Below, one piece after another: positions 1 to 8,499 of a stretch of 64,000 bases of DNA. Each line of letters opens with the position of its first letter. Position 1 is the first letter of the stretch. This DNA comes from Herbidospora daliensis (lineage in GTDB: Bacteria; Actinomycetota; Actinomycetes; Streptosporangiales; Streptosporangiaceae), in the NCBI RefSeq assembly GCF_001570585.1, contig NZ_BBXF01000001.1, positions 861,691 to 925,690 on the forward strand, written 5' to 3'. A model generated the notes under the pieces. It saw only the letters and a list, made by a program, of their open reading frames with translations, was not told the origin of the DNA and made no database searches. Position numbers and translations under genes: made by a program.

Positions 1-2
1 GC

Positions 3-1196
3 GACCCCGACATGGCCGAGGAGCTGCTGTCGATGGCGGCGGCCAAGACGTCGGGGTCGTTGTCGATGGACCTGCGTGCCCATTTCAGCCTTGCCCGGCT
101 GCAATACGAGCGGGGCGACCTCGACGCGGCGGCCGAATCCGCCGAGGCGGGGTTGCAGGTGGCCCGCGAGAACGGCCTGATGTGGAGCACGTTCGGCACC
201 GACCTGCGGTTCCTGCGCTACCTGATCTCGTTCGCGGCCGGCGACTGGGACGCCGCCGAGAAGCGGGCCGCGATGTTCGGCGTCCGGGTCGGCACCCCGC
301 CCGAGGCGCTTTTGTCGTCGTTCGCCCTGTTCGTCGAGGTCGGCCGGGGACGGGCGGTGGCGGCCGAGCGGCTGCGCTGGCTGGAGCCGTTCTGGGGCGC
401 CGACGACCTGGTGACCTACATGACCCGCGGCATGGCGGCCGAACTCGCCCTCTGGAAGGGCGACCCGAAGGAGGCCCTCGGCCACGTCGACGCGGTCGTG
501 GCCGTGCAGCAGCCCTACGACTCGGGCCTGATCCGCATCTCGGCGGTCGGCCTGGCCGCCCTCGCCGACCTGCCCCCGGGCGACCCCGCCCGCGAACGCG
601 GCGACGAGTTCATCGAACGCGCCCGCTACGCCGCCACCCACGGCCCCACCGGCCCGTGGACCACACTCGGCCCCGAGGGCCGCGGCTGGGCGGCCCGCGC
701 CGAGGCCGAATGGCACCGCTTGTCCGGCACCGCCACCCCCGAGGCGTGGGAGAAGGCGGTGACCGCCTTCGACGGCGGCTTCCCCTACGAACAGGCCCGC
801 AACCGCTGGAGGCTGGCCGAGACCCTGCTCGAAGCGGGCGACCGCGACCGCGCCCGCGCCGAGTGGCGGCAGGCCGTCGAGGTGGCCGACCACCTGGGCG
901 CCGCCCCCCTGCGCCACGCCCTCGACCTCCTGGGCCGCCGCGCCCGCTTCACCATGCCCGACACGACCGAACCGGAACGGGCGAGCGTGCTCGACACCCT
1001 GACCGGCCGCGAACGCGAGGTCCTGGCCCAGGTGGCCGCGGGCCGCTCCAACCGCGAAATCGGCGAACGCCTGTTCATCAGCCAGAAGACGGCGAGCGTC
1101 CACGTCTCCAACATCCTGGCCAAACTCGGCGCGGCGACCCGCACCCAGGCCGCCGCCATCGCCCACCAGGAAGGCGTCACACCCCCCACCGACTGA
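3..1196 (+). CDS. LuxR-family transcriptional regulator, C-terminal part (5' end outside window)
   Basis: The reading frame is open to the window edge (D-P-D precede the first ATG), so the start lies upstream. Most of the visible protein is an Ala/Leu/Arg-rich helical region of the kind that links the ATPase and DNA-binding parts of large LuxR (LAL) regulators. The last ~65 residues are a clear LuxR helix-turn-helix: LTGREREVLAQVAAGRSN, then NREIGERLFIS and KTASVHVSNILAKLG. The protein should bind DNA as a transcription factor. Its signal and targets cannot be told because the N-terminal sensory/ATPase part is missing. A hairpin in a short tandem repeat follows the stop. Confidence 0.85.
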   Translation, partial: DPDMAEELLSMAAAKTSGSLSMDLRAHFSLARLQYERGDLDAAAESAEAGLQVARENGLMWSTFGTDLRFLRYLISFAAGDWDAAEKRAAMFGVRVGTPPEALLSSFALFVEVGRGRAVAAERLRWLEPFWGADDLVTYMTRGMAAELALWKGDPKEALGHVDAVVAVQQPYDSGLIRISAVGLAALADLPPGDPARERGDEFIERARYAATHGPTGPWTTLGPEGRGWAARAEAEWHRLSGTATPEAWEKAVTAFDGGFPYEQARNRWRLAETLLEAGDRDRARAEWRQAVEVADHLGAAPLRHALDLLGRRARFTMPDTTEPERASVLDTLTGREREVLAQVAAGRSNREIGERLFISQKTASVHVSNILAKLGAATRTQAAAIAHQEGVTPPTD

Positions 1197-1199
1197 ACC

Positions 1200-1284
1200 G
1201 CCGTCGTCGATGCGGGCCCGCTCAGCCGCTGAGGTCCCGCGCGCCGTCGTTGATCCGGGCCGCTGAACCGCTGGGGTTCGCGCA
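1200..1284. repeat. Imperfect tandem duplication of ~43 bp downstream of the LuxR gene
   Basis: Two adjacent units both start with GCCGTCGT and end in CGCGC (1200-1242 and 1243-1284), with roughly four of five bases matching. Each carries a GCT(C/G)A(G/A)CCGCTG core. In unit 1 this core can fold as CTCAG-CCG-CTGAG (1221-1233). It could serve as a weak terminator for the LuxR gene; that is inference. Confidence 0.55.
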
Positions 1285-1294
1285 TGGGCGTTTT

Positions 1295-1316
1295 CTTTAC
1301 GGCTCCCGCCCACCCC
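1295..1316 (+). repeat. Interspersed intergenic repeat, copy 1 (diverged)
   Basis: T-rich run followed by TTACGGCTCCCGCCCACCCC. It matches the copies at 4083 and 53783 except for one extra C. It lies between the LuxR gene and the cupin gene. Confidence 0.5.
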
Positions 1317-1427
1317 AAGACGCCACGACCACCCGGCATCACGACCGCCGAACCGCCCACGCACCGCGCCCCGGCCGTGGGGAAGATCGATACGCTCGGC
1401 ACGCACGTGACGCTGGAGGGAGCCGAC

Positions 1428-1859
1428 ATGCAGAAGCCGCCGCTGGCCGAGGAGCTCGGGCTGGAACCCCACCCCGAAGGGGGATGGTTCGCCGAGACCT
1501 GGCGGTCGCCGGTGATGTTCTCCCCCGACGGCTACGACGGCCCGAGGCACAGCGCGACCGCGATCTACTTCCTCCTCGAATCCGGCGAGGAGTCCGCCTG
1601 GCACGTCGTCGCCTCGGCCGAACTCTGGTTCTGGCACCGGGGCGGCCCGCTGGTCCTCACCTTCGGCGGCGACGGCGACCAGCCGGAGCCCGGGGAGAGC
1701 GTCGTCCTGGGCCCGGACGTCGAGCAGGGCCAGCGACCCCAAGTGCTCATCCCACCGGGCGTCTGGCAGGCGGCCCGGCCGGCGGGCGACGAGGGTGTGC
1801 TGGTCAGCTGCGTCGTCTCCCCCGGCTTCGAGTTCGGCGACTTCCGCCTGGCCGAGTAA
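1428..1859 (+). CDS. Cupin family protein (DUF985/Cupin_5)
   Basis: 143 residues. Visible family features are the N-terminal LEPHPEGGWFAETWRS block, then SATAIYFLLESGEESAWHVV and an ELWFWHRGGPL strand-turn, as in DUF985 single-domain cupins with a beta-barrel fold. The start was chosen at the ATG preceded by GGAGGG eight bases upstream. An earlier ATG in frame (1284) would add a Pro/Arg-rich stretch with no family match and would read through a repeat. Proteins of this family are small, cytosolic and of uncertain ligand, so no reaction is assigned. Confidence 0.85.
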   Translation: MQKPPLAEELGLEPHPEGGWFAETWRSPVMFSPDGYDGPRHSATAIYFLLESGEESAWHVVASAELWFWHRGGPLVLTFGGDGDQPEPGESVVLGPDVEQGQRPQVLIPPGVWQAARPAGDEGVLVSCVVSPGFEFGDFRLAE

Positions 1860-1894
1860 CCCGAACTCAGAGCCGGGCGAACAGGCTGAACGCC

Positions 1895-2473
1895 TCAGGC
1901 CGGCCGTGTGGTGATCCTCGCGTGGAGATGCATGTCGTGCCAGCCGTTGGCATGCAGCAGGGCGCTGTGCAGGATGCCCTCCAGGACGAAGCCCGAGCGT
2001 TCGGCCACCCGGCACGATGCCGGGTTGGCGATGGCGTGGCGGAGTTCGAGGCGGTGCAGGCCCAGGTCCTCGAGGGCCCAGCGGGTCACCTCGGAGACGG
2101 CGGCGGTGGTGCCGCCGCGGCCTCGGCCCTCGCGGAGGGTCCAGTAGGCGATCTCGCCCAGGCCCAGGCCGAGGTCGACCAGGCGGAGGGCCACCCGGCC
2201 GACGGGCCGGCCGGCGTGTTCGACCACCCAGGACGCGCCGGTCTCCAGGGTCCAGCGGGCGCGCCAGCGGGCGATGACGGTCGCGGCCCTGGCGGTGTCG
2301 GCCTCGTGTTCCAGGTTCCACAGGCGGATGTCGGGGTCGGCGAAGGCGGCCATGACGATCGGCTCGTCGCCCGACTCGCGGAAGGGGCGCAGCCGCAGGT
2401 CGCCGGTGGTCAGCGTGGGCTGGGGGCGGTCGCGCATGGAACCGGCGGGGACGACCTCGGGGATGACGTACAC
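1895..2473 (-). CDS. GNAT-family N-acetyltransferase (RimJ/RimL type)
   Basis: About 190 residues. It has the Acetyltransf_3 layout: an N-terminal LRLRPFRESGDEPIV block, a central VGRVALRLVDLGLGLGEIAYW beta-strand region, the acetyl-CoA loop EGRGRGGTTAAVSEV, and the C-terminal RLELRHAIANPASCRVAERS motif. It should transfer acetyl from acetyl-CoA to an amine, possibly a protein N-terminus as in RimJ/RimL; the substrate is unknown. A GTG start with AGGA seven bases upstream is preferred. The downstream ATG at 2437 lacks a ribosome-binding site but would also keep the whole domain. It is transcribed divergently from the aldehyde dehydrogenase, with 60 bases between. Confidence 0.85.
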   Translation of the reverse strand: MYVIPEVVPAGSMRDRPQPTLTTGDLRLRPFRESGDEPIVMAAFADPDIRLWNLEHEADTARAATVIARWRARWTLETGASWVVEHAGRPVGRVALRLVDLGLGLGEIAYWTLREGRGRGGTTAAVSEVTRWALEDLGLHRLELRHAIANPASCRVAERSGFVLEGILHSALLHANGWHDMHLHARITTRPA

Positions 2474-2533
2474 CCGCCCATCCTGCCGCCCGGAATAGGG
2501 TGAACAGCACGCGCACGACGAGGAGGTCGCACG

Positions 2534-4075
2534 ATGACCCGGCAGATCGTTTCCGTCATCGGGGGGAAGGACGAGCCGACCGGCACGCCCTATCTGTCCC
2601 GGAACCCCGCCCGGTTGAAGGAGGTCGTCGCCGAGGTCGCCCTGGCCGACGCGGCGACGTTCGCGGCGGCGTGCCGGAACGCCGCCGCGGCGCAGCACGA
2701 CTGGGCGAAGGTGCCGGCGCCGGTGCGCGGACGGGTGATCGCCTCGATCGGGCGGCTCGTGGAGGCCAACGCCGAGGCGCTGGCGCGGCTGGTCAGCGAG
2801 GAGATCGGCAAGCCCTACGCCGAGGCGCTCGGCGAGGTGCGGGAGATCGTCGACACCTGTGACTTCTTCATCGGCGAGGGGCGGCGCCTCTACGGGCAGA
2901 CCGTTCCGTCGGAGATGCCCGACAAGAACCTCTTCACGTTCCGGACCCCGGTCGGGGTCGCGGCGGTGATCACGGCCGGGAACTTCCCGGTGGCGGTGCC
3001 GTCGTGGTATCTGGTGCCGGCCCTGCTGTGCGGGAACGCGGTGGTGTGGAAGCCCGCCGAGTACGCCGCCGCCTCGGCCGCCGCGCTGCACCGGATCTTC
3101 TCGGCCGCCGGGCTGCCCGACGGCGTGTTCAACGTGGTGTTCGCCGACGGGGCGCAGACGTTCGCCGGGCTGGAGGCGGCGCTCGGCGAGGGGACCGTCC
3201 ACAAGGTCGGTTTCACCGGCTCCTCCGAGGTCGGGCGCACGATCGGCGAGCTGTGCGGGCGGCACCTGCAGTCGCCGTGCCTGGAGCTGGGCGGCAAGAA
3301 CCCGATGGTCGTCATGGCCGACGCCGACCTGACCCTCGCCACCGAGGGCGCCCTGTTCTCCGGGTTCGGCACCGCCGGTCAGCGCTGCACCTCGCTGGGG
3401 ACGGTGATCGTCCACGAGTCGATCCACAACGACTTCGTGGCCCGGTTCACCGCCGCCGCGCAGTCGGCCTATGTCGGCGATCCGGCCCGCAAGGTGCTGA
3501 TGGGCCCGATGCTCGACCAGAAGTTCGCCGACCGTTACGAGGAGTTCCTGACCTGGATCGGCGACCACCACACCGTCACCGGCCCGGTCGGCCGCATCAC
3601 CGAGTCGAACCCGTGCGGCCACTTCCTCGGCGACGACCCCAACGAGGGCCTCTTCTACCACCCGGTGATCGTCGACGGGGTCAGGCCGACCGACCGGCTG
3701 TTCCTGGAGGAGACGTTCGGCCCGATCGTCGGCGTGACCACCTTCTCCACCCTCGACGAGGCGATCGAGCTCGCCAACCTCCCCGGCTACGGCCTGTCGT
3801 CGTCGATCTACACCCGCGACCCGCAGTCGGCGTTCCGCTTCCGGGCCGGGGTGTCGGCCGGCATGGTCAGCGTCAACAACTCGACCTCGGGCGCGGAGGC
3901 GCACCTGCCGTTCGGCGGAAACGGCAAATCGGGCAACGGGAGCCGCCAGTCGGGCATGTGGGTACTCGACCAGTTCACCCGCTGGCAGGCGATGAACTGG
4001 GACTTCTCGGGCCGCCTCCAGAAGGCGCAGATGGACGTGGCGGAGATCGTCCCCGACCTGGAATACAAAATCTGA
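2534..4075 (+). CDS. NAD(P)-dependent aldehyde dehydrogenase (ALDH7-like)
   Basis: 513 residues, full length for the ALDH superfamily. Visible signatures are ITAGNFPVAVPSW, WKPAEYAAASA, the Rossmann loop GFTGSSEVGR, LELGGKNP with the general base near E251, and GTAGQRCTS with the catalytic cysteine near C285. EETFGPI and FGGNGKSGNG follow. The TAGQRCT form of the cysteine loop is typical of the ALDH7 group (piperideine-6-carboxylate/alpha-aminoadipate semialdehyde dehydrogenases), so oxidation of an amino-acid-derived semialdehyde is plausible but not proven. AGGAGG lies just upstream of the ATG. It stands alone, with a repeat copy and the tandem terminator region downstream. Confidence 0.92.
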   Translation: MTRQIVSVIGGKDEPTGTPYLSRNPARLKEVVAEVALADAATFAAACRNAAAAQHDWAKVPAPVRGRVIASIGRLVEANAEALARLVSEEIGKPYAEALGEVREIVDTCDFFIGEGRRLYGQTVPSEMPDKNLFTFRTPVGVAAVITAGNFPVAVPSWYLVPALLCGNAVVWKPAEYAAASAAALHRIFSAAGLPDGVFNVVFADGAQTFAGLEAALGEGTVHKVGFTGSSEVGRTIGELCGRHLQSPCLELGGKNPMVVMADADLTLATEGALFSGFGTAGQRCTSLGTVIVHESIHNDFVARFTAAAQSAYVGDPARKVLMGPMLDQKFADRYEEFLTWIGDHHTVTGPVGRITESNPCGHFLGDDPNEGLFYHPVIVDGVRPTDRLFLEETFGPIVGVTTFSTLDEAIELANLPGYGLSSSIYTRDPQSAFRFRAGVSAGMVSVNNSTSGAEAHLPFGGNGKSGNGSRQSGMWVLDQFTRWQAMNWDFSGRLQKAQMDVAEIVPDLEYKI

Positions 4076-4082
4076 AAGGCTC

Positions 4083-4120
4083 CTTTCCGTTACGGCTCCG
4101 CCCACCCCGGCCCCGCCCGC
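4083..4120 (+). repeat. Interspersed intergenic repeat, copy 2
   Basis: TTTCCG followed by TTACGGCTCCGCCCACCCC and GGCCCCG. It matches copy 3 at 53783 across about 28 bases with one mismatch. It sits directly after the aldehyde dehydrogenase stop codon. Confidence 0.65.
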
Positions 4121-4235
4121 CGCCCGGCCCCGCGCCGCATCCGGCGGCAACCACCCGCTCATGTCATCTCGCCGCAACGACGAATGCCAGGCCGAAGAAC
4201 TCGGTGGCAGAGGGCGCGAACGCGGTCGCGCGGGA

Positions 4236-4266
4236 AAGGTCCGGTCTCACGCCGGAGCCGGACCTT
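4236..4266. terminator. Hairpin of tandem unit 1
   Basis: AAGGTCCGGT pairs with GCCGGACCTT (10 pairs counting one G-T), with an 11-base loop. It is followed by CTC rather than a T tract. Confidence 0.6.
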
Positions 4267-4391
4267 CTCAAACTGTGGCCACAGACGGCGCGAACGGTCG
4301 CCCGGTGCCACGACGTGAAAGGCGCGGTCCGACACGGGGCCAGACCTGCTCAGACAGCGGTCACAGAAGGCGCGAACGCGGTCTCCACAAG

Positions 4392-4431
4392 TGAAAAGGT
4401 CCGGCCCCCACGCCGGAGCCGGACCTTTTCA
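4392..4431. terminator. Bidirectional terminator hairpin of tandem unit 3
   Basis: A perfect 14-bp stem, TGAAAAGGTCCGGC against GCCGGACCTTTTCA, with a 12-base loop. The A and T runs sit at the outer ends of the stem, so it can work in both directions. It lies nine bases beyond the subtilase stop codon. Confidence 0.85.
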
Positions 4432-4439
4432 GCCTGGGG

Positions 4440-5966
<1,527 letters not shown>

Positions 5967-6072
5967 CGGGGGTCCTTTCCTGGGTGGCGCACGCATACGA
6001 AAGGCCCGAATGAGGGCATGACGAAACGCCAGGTCAGATAGGGCGGAACTAATCGCCTGTGCTGAGCTTCCA

Positions 6073-6094
6073 GGAAATTTCCGGTCAAAACCGG
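6073..6094. promoter_or_regulatory. Palindrome and small hairpin upstream of the subtilase gene
   Basis: GGAAATTTCC (6073-6082) is a perfect 10-bp palindrome. It runs into CCGGT-CAAA-ACCGG (6081-6094). The pair lies just after the XRE regulator stop codon and about 107 bases upstream of the subtilase start, so it may be an operator, a short terminator, or both. This is inference from position only. Confidence 0.4.
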
Positions 6095-6101
6095 CGGTAT
6101 A

Positions 6102-6539
6102 TCATTTCCGGTCTGAGGCCCGGAGGGCGCGCACGACTGCTAGTACAGTCGGCAGTTCGTCGTCGTCGAGCGCCTCGACGAGGTCCCGCAACTGCTGCCG
6201 GACCGCCCCCGGATCGTGCGCCAGCCAGCGTCCCCGTGGCCGCCTGGGCCCGAGCAGCGCGACGAGCGAGTCGGCCGGCAACCCGAGGATCGACTCCAGC
6301 TCCCGCACCGCCGCGAGCGAGTGCGACCGCTCCGGACGGGACCGCCCGCGCTGCCAGTTGCTCAGGCTGGCCAGGCTGACGTGCGCGCCCCGCTCGGCGA
6401 GGCGCGCGTGCAGCCGCTCAAGGGACAGACCCCGGGCCGCGATGGCGGCCCGGAGCGCACGTTCGAACGGTCCGGTGCGGAGCAGGACGGCGAGCTCCCG
6501 TTCGGGGCTCCGCGACCGGTCGTTAATCACACATGCCAC
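6102..6539 (-). CDS. XRE-family helix-turn-helix regulator
   Basis: 145 residues. The N-terminal half reads LRAAIAARGLSLERLHARLAERG then SLASLSNWQRGRSRPERSHSL, a Cro/CI-type HTH in which the recognition helix is followed by a basic stretch. The C-terminal half (LESILGLPADSLVALLG...LVEALDDDELPTVLAVVRAL) looks like a short dimerisation helix bundle. The GTG start is read with TTACACCGGTAA just upstream. It lies 28 bases after the M14 carboxypeptidase stop codon in the same direction and just before the subtilase gene, so it may regulate the flanking secreted proteases. No experimental link is visible. Confidence 0.8.
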   Translation of the reverse strand: MACVINDRSRSPERELAVLLRTGPFERALRAAIAARGLSLERLHARLAERGAHVSLASLSNWQRGRSRPERSHSLAAVRELESILGLPADSLVALLGPRRPRGRWLAHDPGAVRQQLRDLVEALDDDELPTVLAVVRALRASDRK

Positions 6540-6541
6540 GT

Positions 6542-6553
6542 TTACACCGGTAA
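6542..6553. promoter_or_regulatory. Imperfect palindrome at the XRE regulator start
   Basis: TTACACCGGTAA has inverted TTAC/GTAA arms around a 4-base centre. It lies three bases upstream of the XRE start codon, a position suited to autoregulation. Function is not shown. Confidence 0.3.
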
Positions 6554-6567
6554 GGGTAGCTAGTCCA

Positions 6568-8385
6568 TTACTGCTGGGTGATCTTCACATCATCGACGGC
6601 GGCCTCGACCAGTGAGGCGCTGCCGGCGTCGGCGGCGCTGACCGTGATCTGCACGTTCTGGCCGGCGAAGGCCGCCAGGTTGACCGACGCCGACGCCCAG
6701 GCGCCGTTGCGGTTGCTGGCCGCGCCGAGCTGCTGGAAGACCTGGGTGCCGTTGACCGACACGCGCAGGTAGTCGGTGTTGGAGGAGTTGCTGCCGTGGG
6801 CTAAGTACCAGGAGAACGACAACGTCAGGGTGCCCGAGGAGGGCAGGGCGATCTGCGGGGAGCGGATCGAGGTGACGCCGCCGTCGAGGTCGTAGTCGCC
6901 CGCCGCGGAGCCGGCCAGCGGGCCGGTGACCAGGTCGAAGGAGCCGCTCGTGGTGGTGCCGAGCTGCTTGGCGCCGCTGGAGCTGGTCGCGTCGGGGTTG
7001 GCGCGCGTGAACTGGCCGATGGTGGCGGTGTCGGTGCCGAGCGGGTTGGCGGTCCAGCCGGTGGCGGACTCGAAGTCGTCGGTGTAGACGGTGGTGGCGG
7101 GCGGGCCGCCGCCGCAGTACTGCGACTGCTTGCCGATCACCTTGTAGACGCAGTCGGCGTTCTCCAGGAGCAGCAGCGTGGCCTCGCGGTTGCGGGTGGT
7201 CTGCGGCACGATCGCCTCGTCGGGCGGGTAGAAGCCGGGGTTGGAGGCGACCGGGTACATCTCGAAGGTGTAGGAGAAGATCTTGTACGCGCCCCACATC
7301 CAGTCGTCGATCGAGCCGTCGGTGATGTAGAGGTCGCTGGCCTGCTCGGGGGTGTAGTTGTTGGTGGCGGCCATCTGCTGGCCGAGCACGGCGTGCGCGT
7401 CGCGGTCGTCCTGGGTGAGGCCGGGGGCGGTGTTGGCGGTGGTGTAGCCGTAGGGCCACAGGATCAGCTCGCCGTAGGAGTGCCAGTCGATGTGCGCCTT
7501 GATCTGCTGCGTGCCGCCGACGACGCGGCCGCGCACGAAGTCGGCGACGGCCTTGACCTCGGGCGCCGACTCGGCCGACGGGCCCCGGTAGGTGTCGGAG
7601 GAGGTGGTGCCCGACGAGCCGCCGCAGCAGCCCCAGTTGTAGCCCCAGTTGCGGTTCAGGTCGGTGCCGACCGCGCTCGACCCGCTGTTGGGCTGGCGGT
7701 TCTTGCGCCAGCTGCGGTAGGAGCCGGTGGCGATGTCGTACTCGCTGCCGTCGGGGTTCATGTTCGGGACGATCCAGATCTCCCGCGAGTCGACGATGTT
7801 GGTGATGCGGGAGTCGGACCCGTAGGAGTCGGTGAGCAGGTTCATCAGGTAGATCGCCATCTCGACGGTCAGGTGCTCCCGCGCGTGCTGGCTGTGGGTG
7901 AACAGCACCTCGGGCTCGTTCTCGTCGGTGGCGACGTTGTCGCTGATCTTGAGGGCGAACAGCTCCCTGCCCTGGTACGACGTGCCGATCGACACCTTGC
8001 GGATGATCGACGGGTGGGCCGACAGGGCGGCGTTCACCACCGTGTTGAGCTCGGCGAAGTTGTGGTAGGCGCTGTCGGCGGCCGGGAAGTCGAGCGGCTT
8101 GGGCACGACGGGGGCGAGCCGGTTCGGGGCGGCCGTGACGGTGTGGCCCAGGGCCCTGATGGCCGCGACCTCCTCGGCCGAGGCGGTGACGACGATCCGG
8201 TCGGCGGCGACCTCGTCGATGGCGGCGCCCGTCCCGGAGACGGCGGTGCGCTGCTCCTGGGTGCTCACCCCCTCGACGACGTACTGGCGGTTGGGCGGGG
8301 GTTCCGACCCCGCTCCGGCGCTCGTCAGGCCCGTGGTCAGGACCAGGACGATCAGCGTGAGGACGACTGTCAGGCGCTGCTTCAT
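6568..8385 (-). CDS. Secreted zinc carboxypeptidase (M14) with C-terminal beta-sandwich domain
   Basis: 605 residues. The signal peptide ([16 protein letters not shown]...AGAG) is followed by a propeptide-like region to about residue 100. The M14 domain has zinc ligands H167 and E170 in the HAREH motif and H302 in HIDWHSY, plus catalytic E375 in [28 protein letters not shown] and SWRKNR are further family signatures. Residues ~455-605 form a separate domain ([13 protein letters not shown]...AAVDDVKI), as in the jelly-roll modules of secreted actinobacterial proteases. It should remove C-terminal residues from peptides outside the cell. It may be co-transcribed with the downstream XRE regulator. 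Confidence 0.95.
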   Translation of the reverse strand: MKQRLTVVLTLIVLVLTTGLTSAGAGSEPPPNRQYVVEGVSTQEQRTAVSGTGAAIDEVAADRIVVTASAEEVAAIRALGHTVTAAPNRLAPVVPKPLDFPAADSAYHNFAELNTVVNAALSAHPSIIRKVSIGTSYQGRELFALKISDNVATDENEPEVLFTHSQHAREHLTVEMAIYLMNLLTDSYGSDSRITNIVDSREIWIVPNMNPDGSEYDIATGSYRSWRKNRQPNSGSSAVGTDLNRNWGYNWGCCGGSSGTTSSDTYRGPSAESAPEVKAVADFVRGRVVGGTQQIKAHIDWHSYGELILWPYGYTTANTAPGLTQDDRDAHAVLGQQMAATNNYTPEQASDLYITDGSIDDWMWGAYKIFSYTFEMYPVASNPGFYPPDEAIVPQTTRNREATLLLLENADCVYKVIGKQSQYCGGGPPATTVYTDDFESATGWTANPLGTDTATIGQFTRANPDATSSSGAKQLGTTTSGSFDLVTGPLAGSAAGDYDLDGGVTSIRSPQIALPSSGTLTLSFSWYLAHGSNSSNTDYLRVSVNGTQVFQQLGAASNRNGAWASASVNLAAFAGQNVQITVSAADAGSASLVEAAVDDVKITQQ

Positions 8386-8499
8386 GTCGACAAAAGTGAA
8401 TCGGCCCCGCCACGGAGGCAAGGCCGACGCACGATCTTCCGGCAAGTCCGTCGTCCCGGGTGCTCAGGACGGCGGGGGCTTGCGGCAATTCTGTGTTTT

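Larger units (their letters stand above)
4076..4439. other. Non-coding spacer between aldehyde dehydrogenase and subtilase genes
   Basis: No credible gene. The spacer begins with a small GAAAG-GCTC-CTTTC hairpin after the stop codon and an interspersed repeat copy. It ends in three tandem terminator-bearing units. The two flanking genes converge here, so bidirectional termination is the likely role. Confidence 0.7.

Noticed and set aside
1284-1427. Longer N-terminus for the cupin protein
   Set aside because: It would be translated from repeat DNA, lacks a ribosome-binding site, and the internal ATG has a clear GGAGGG.
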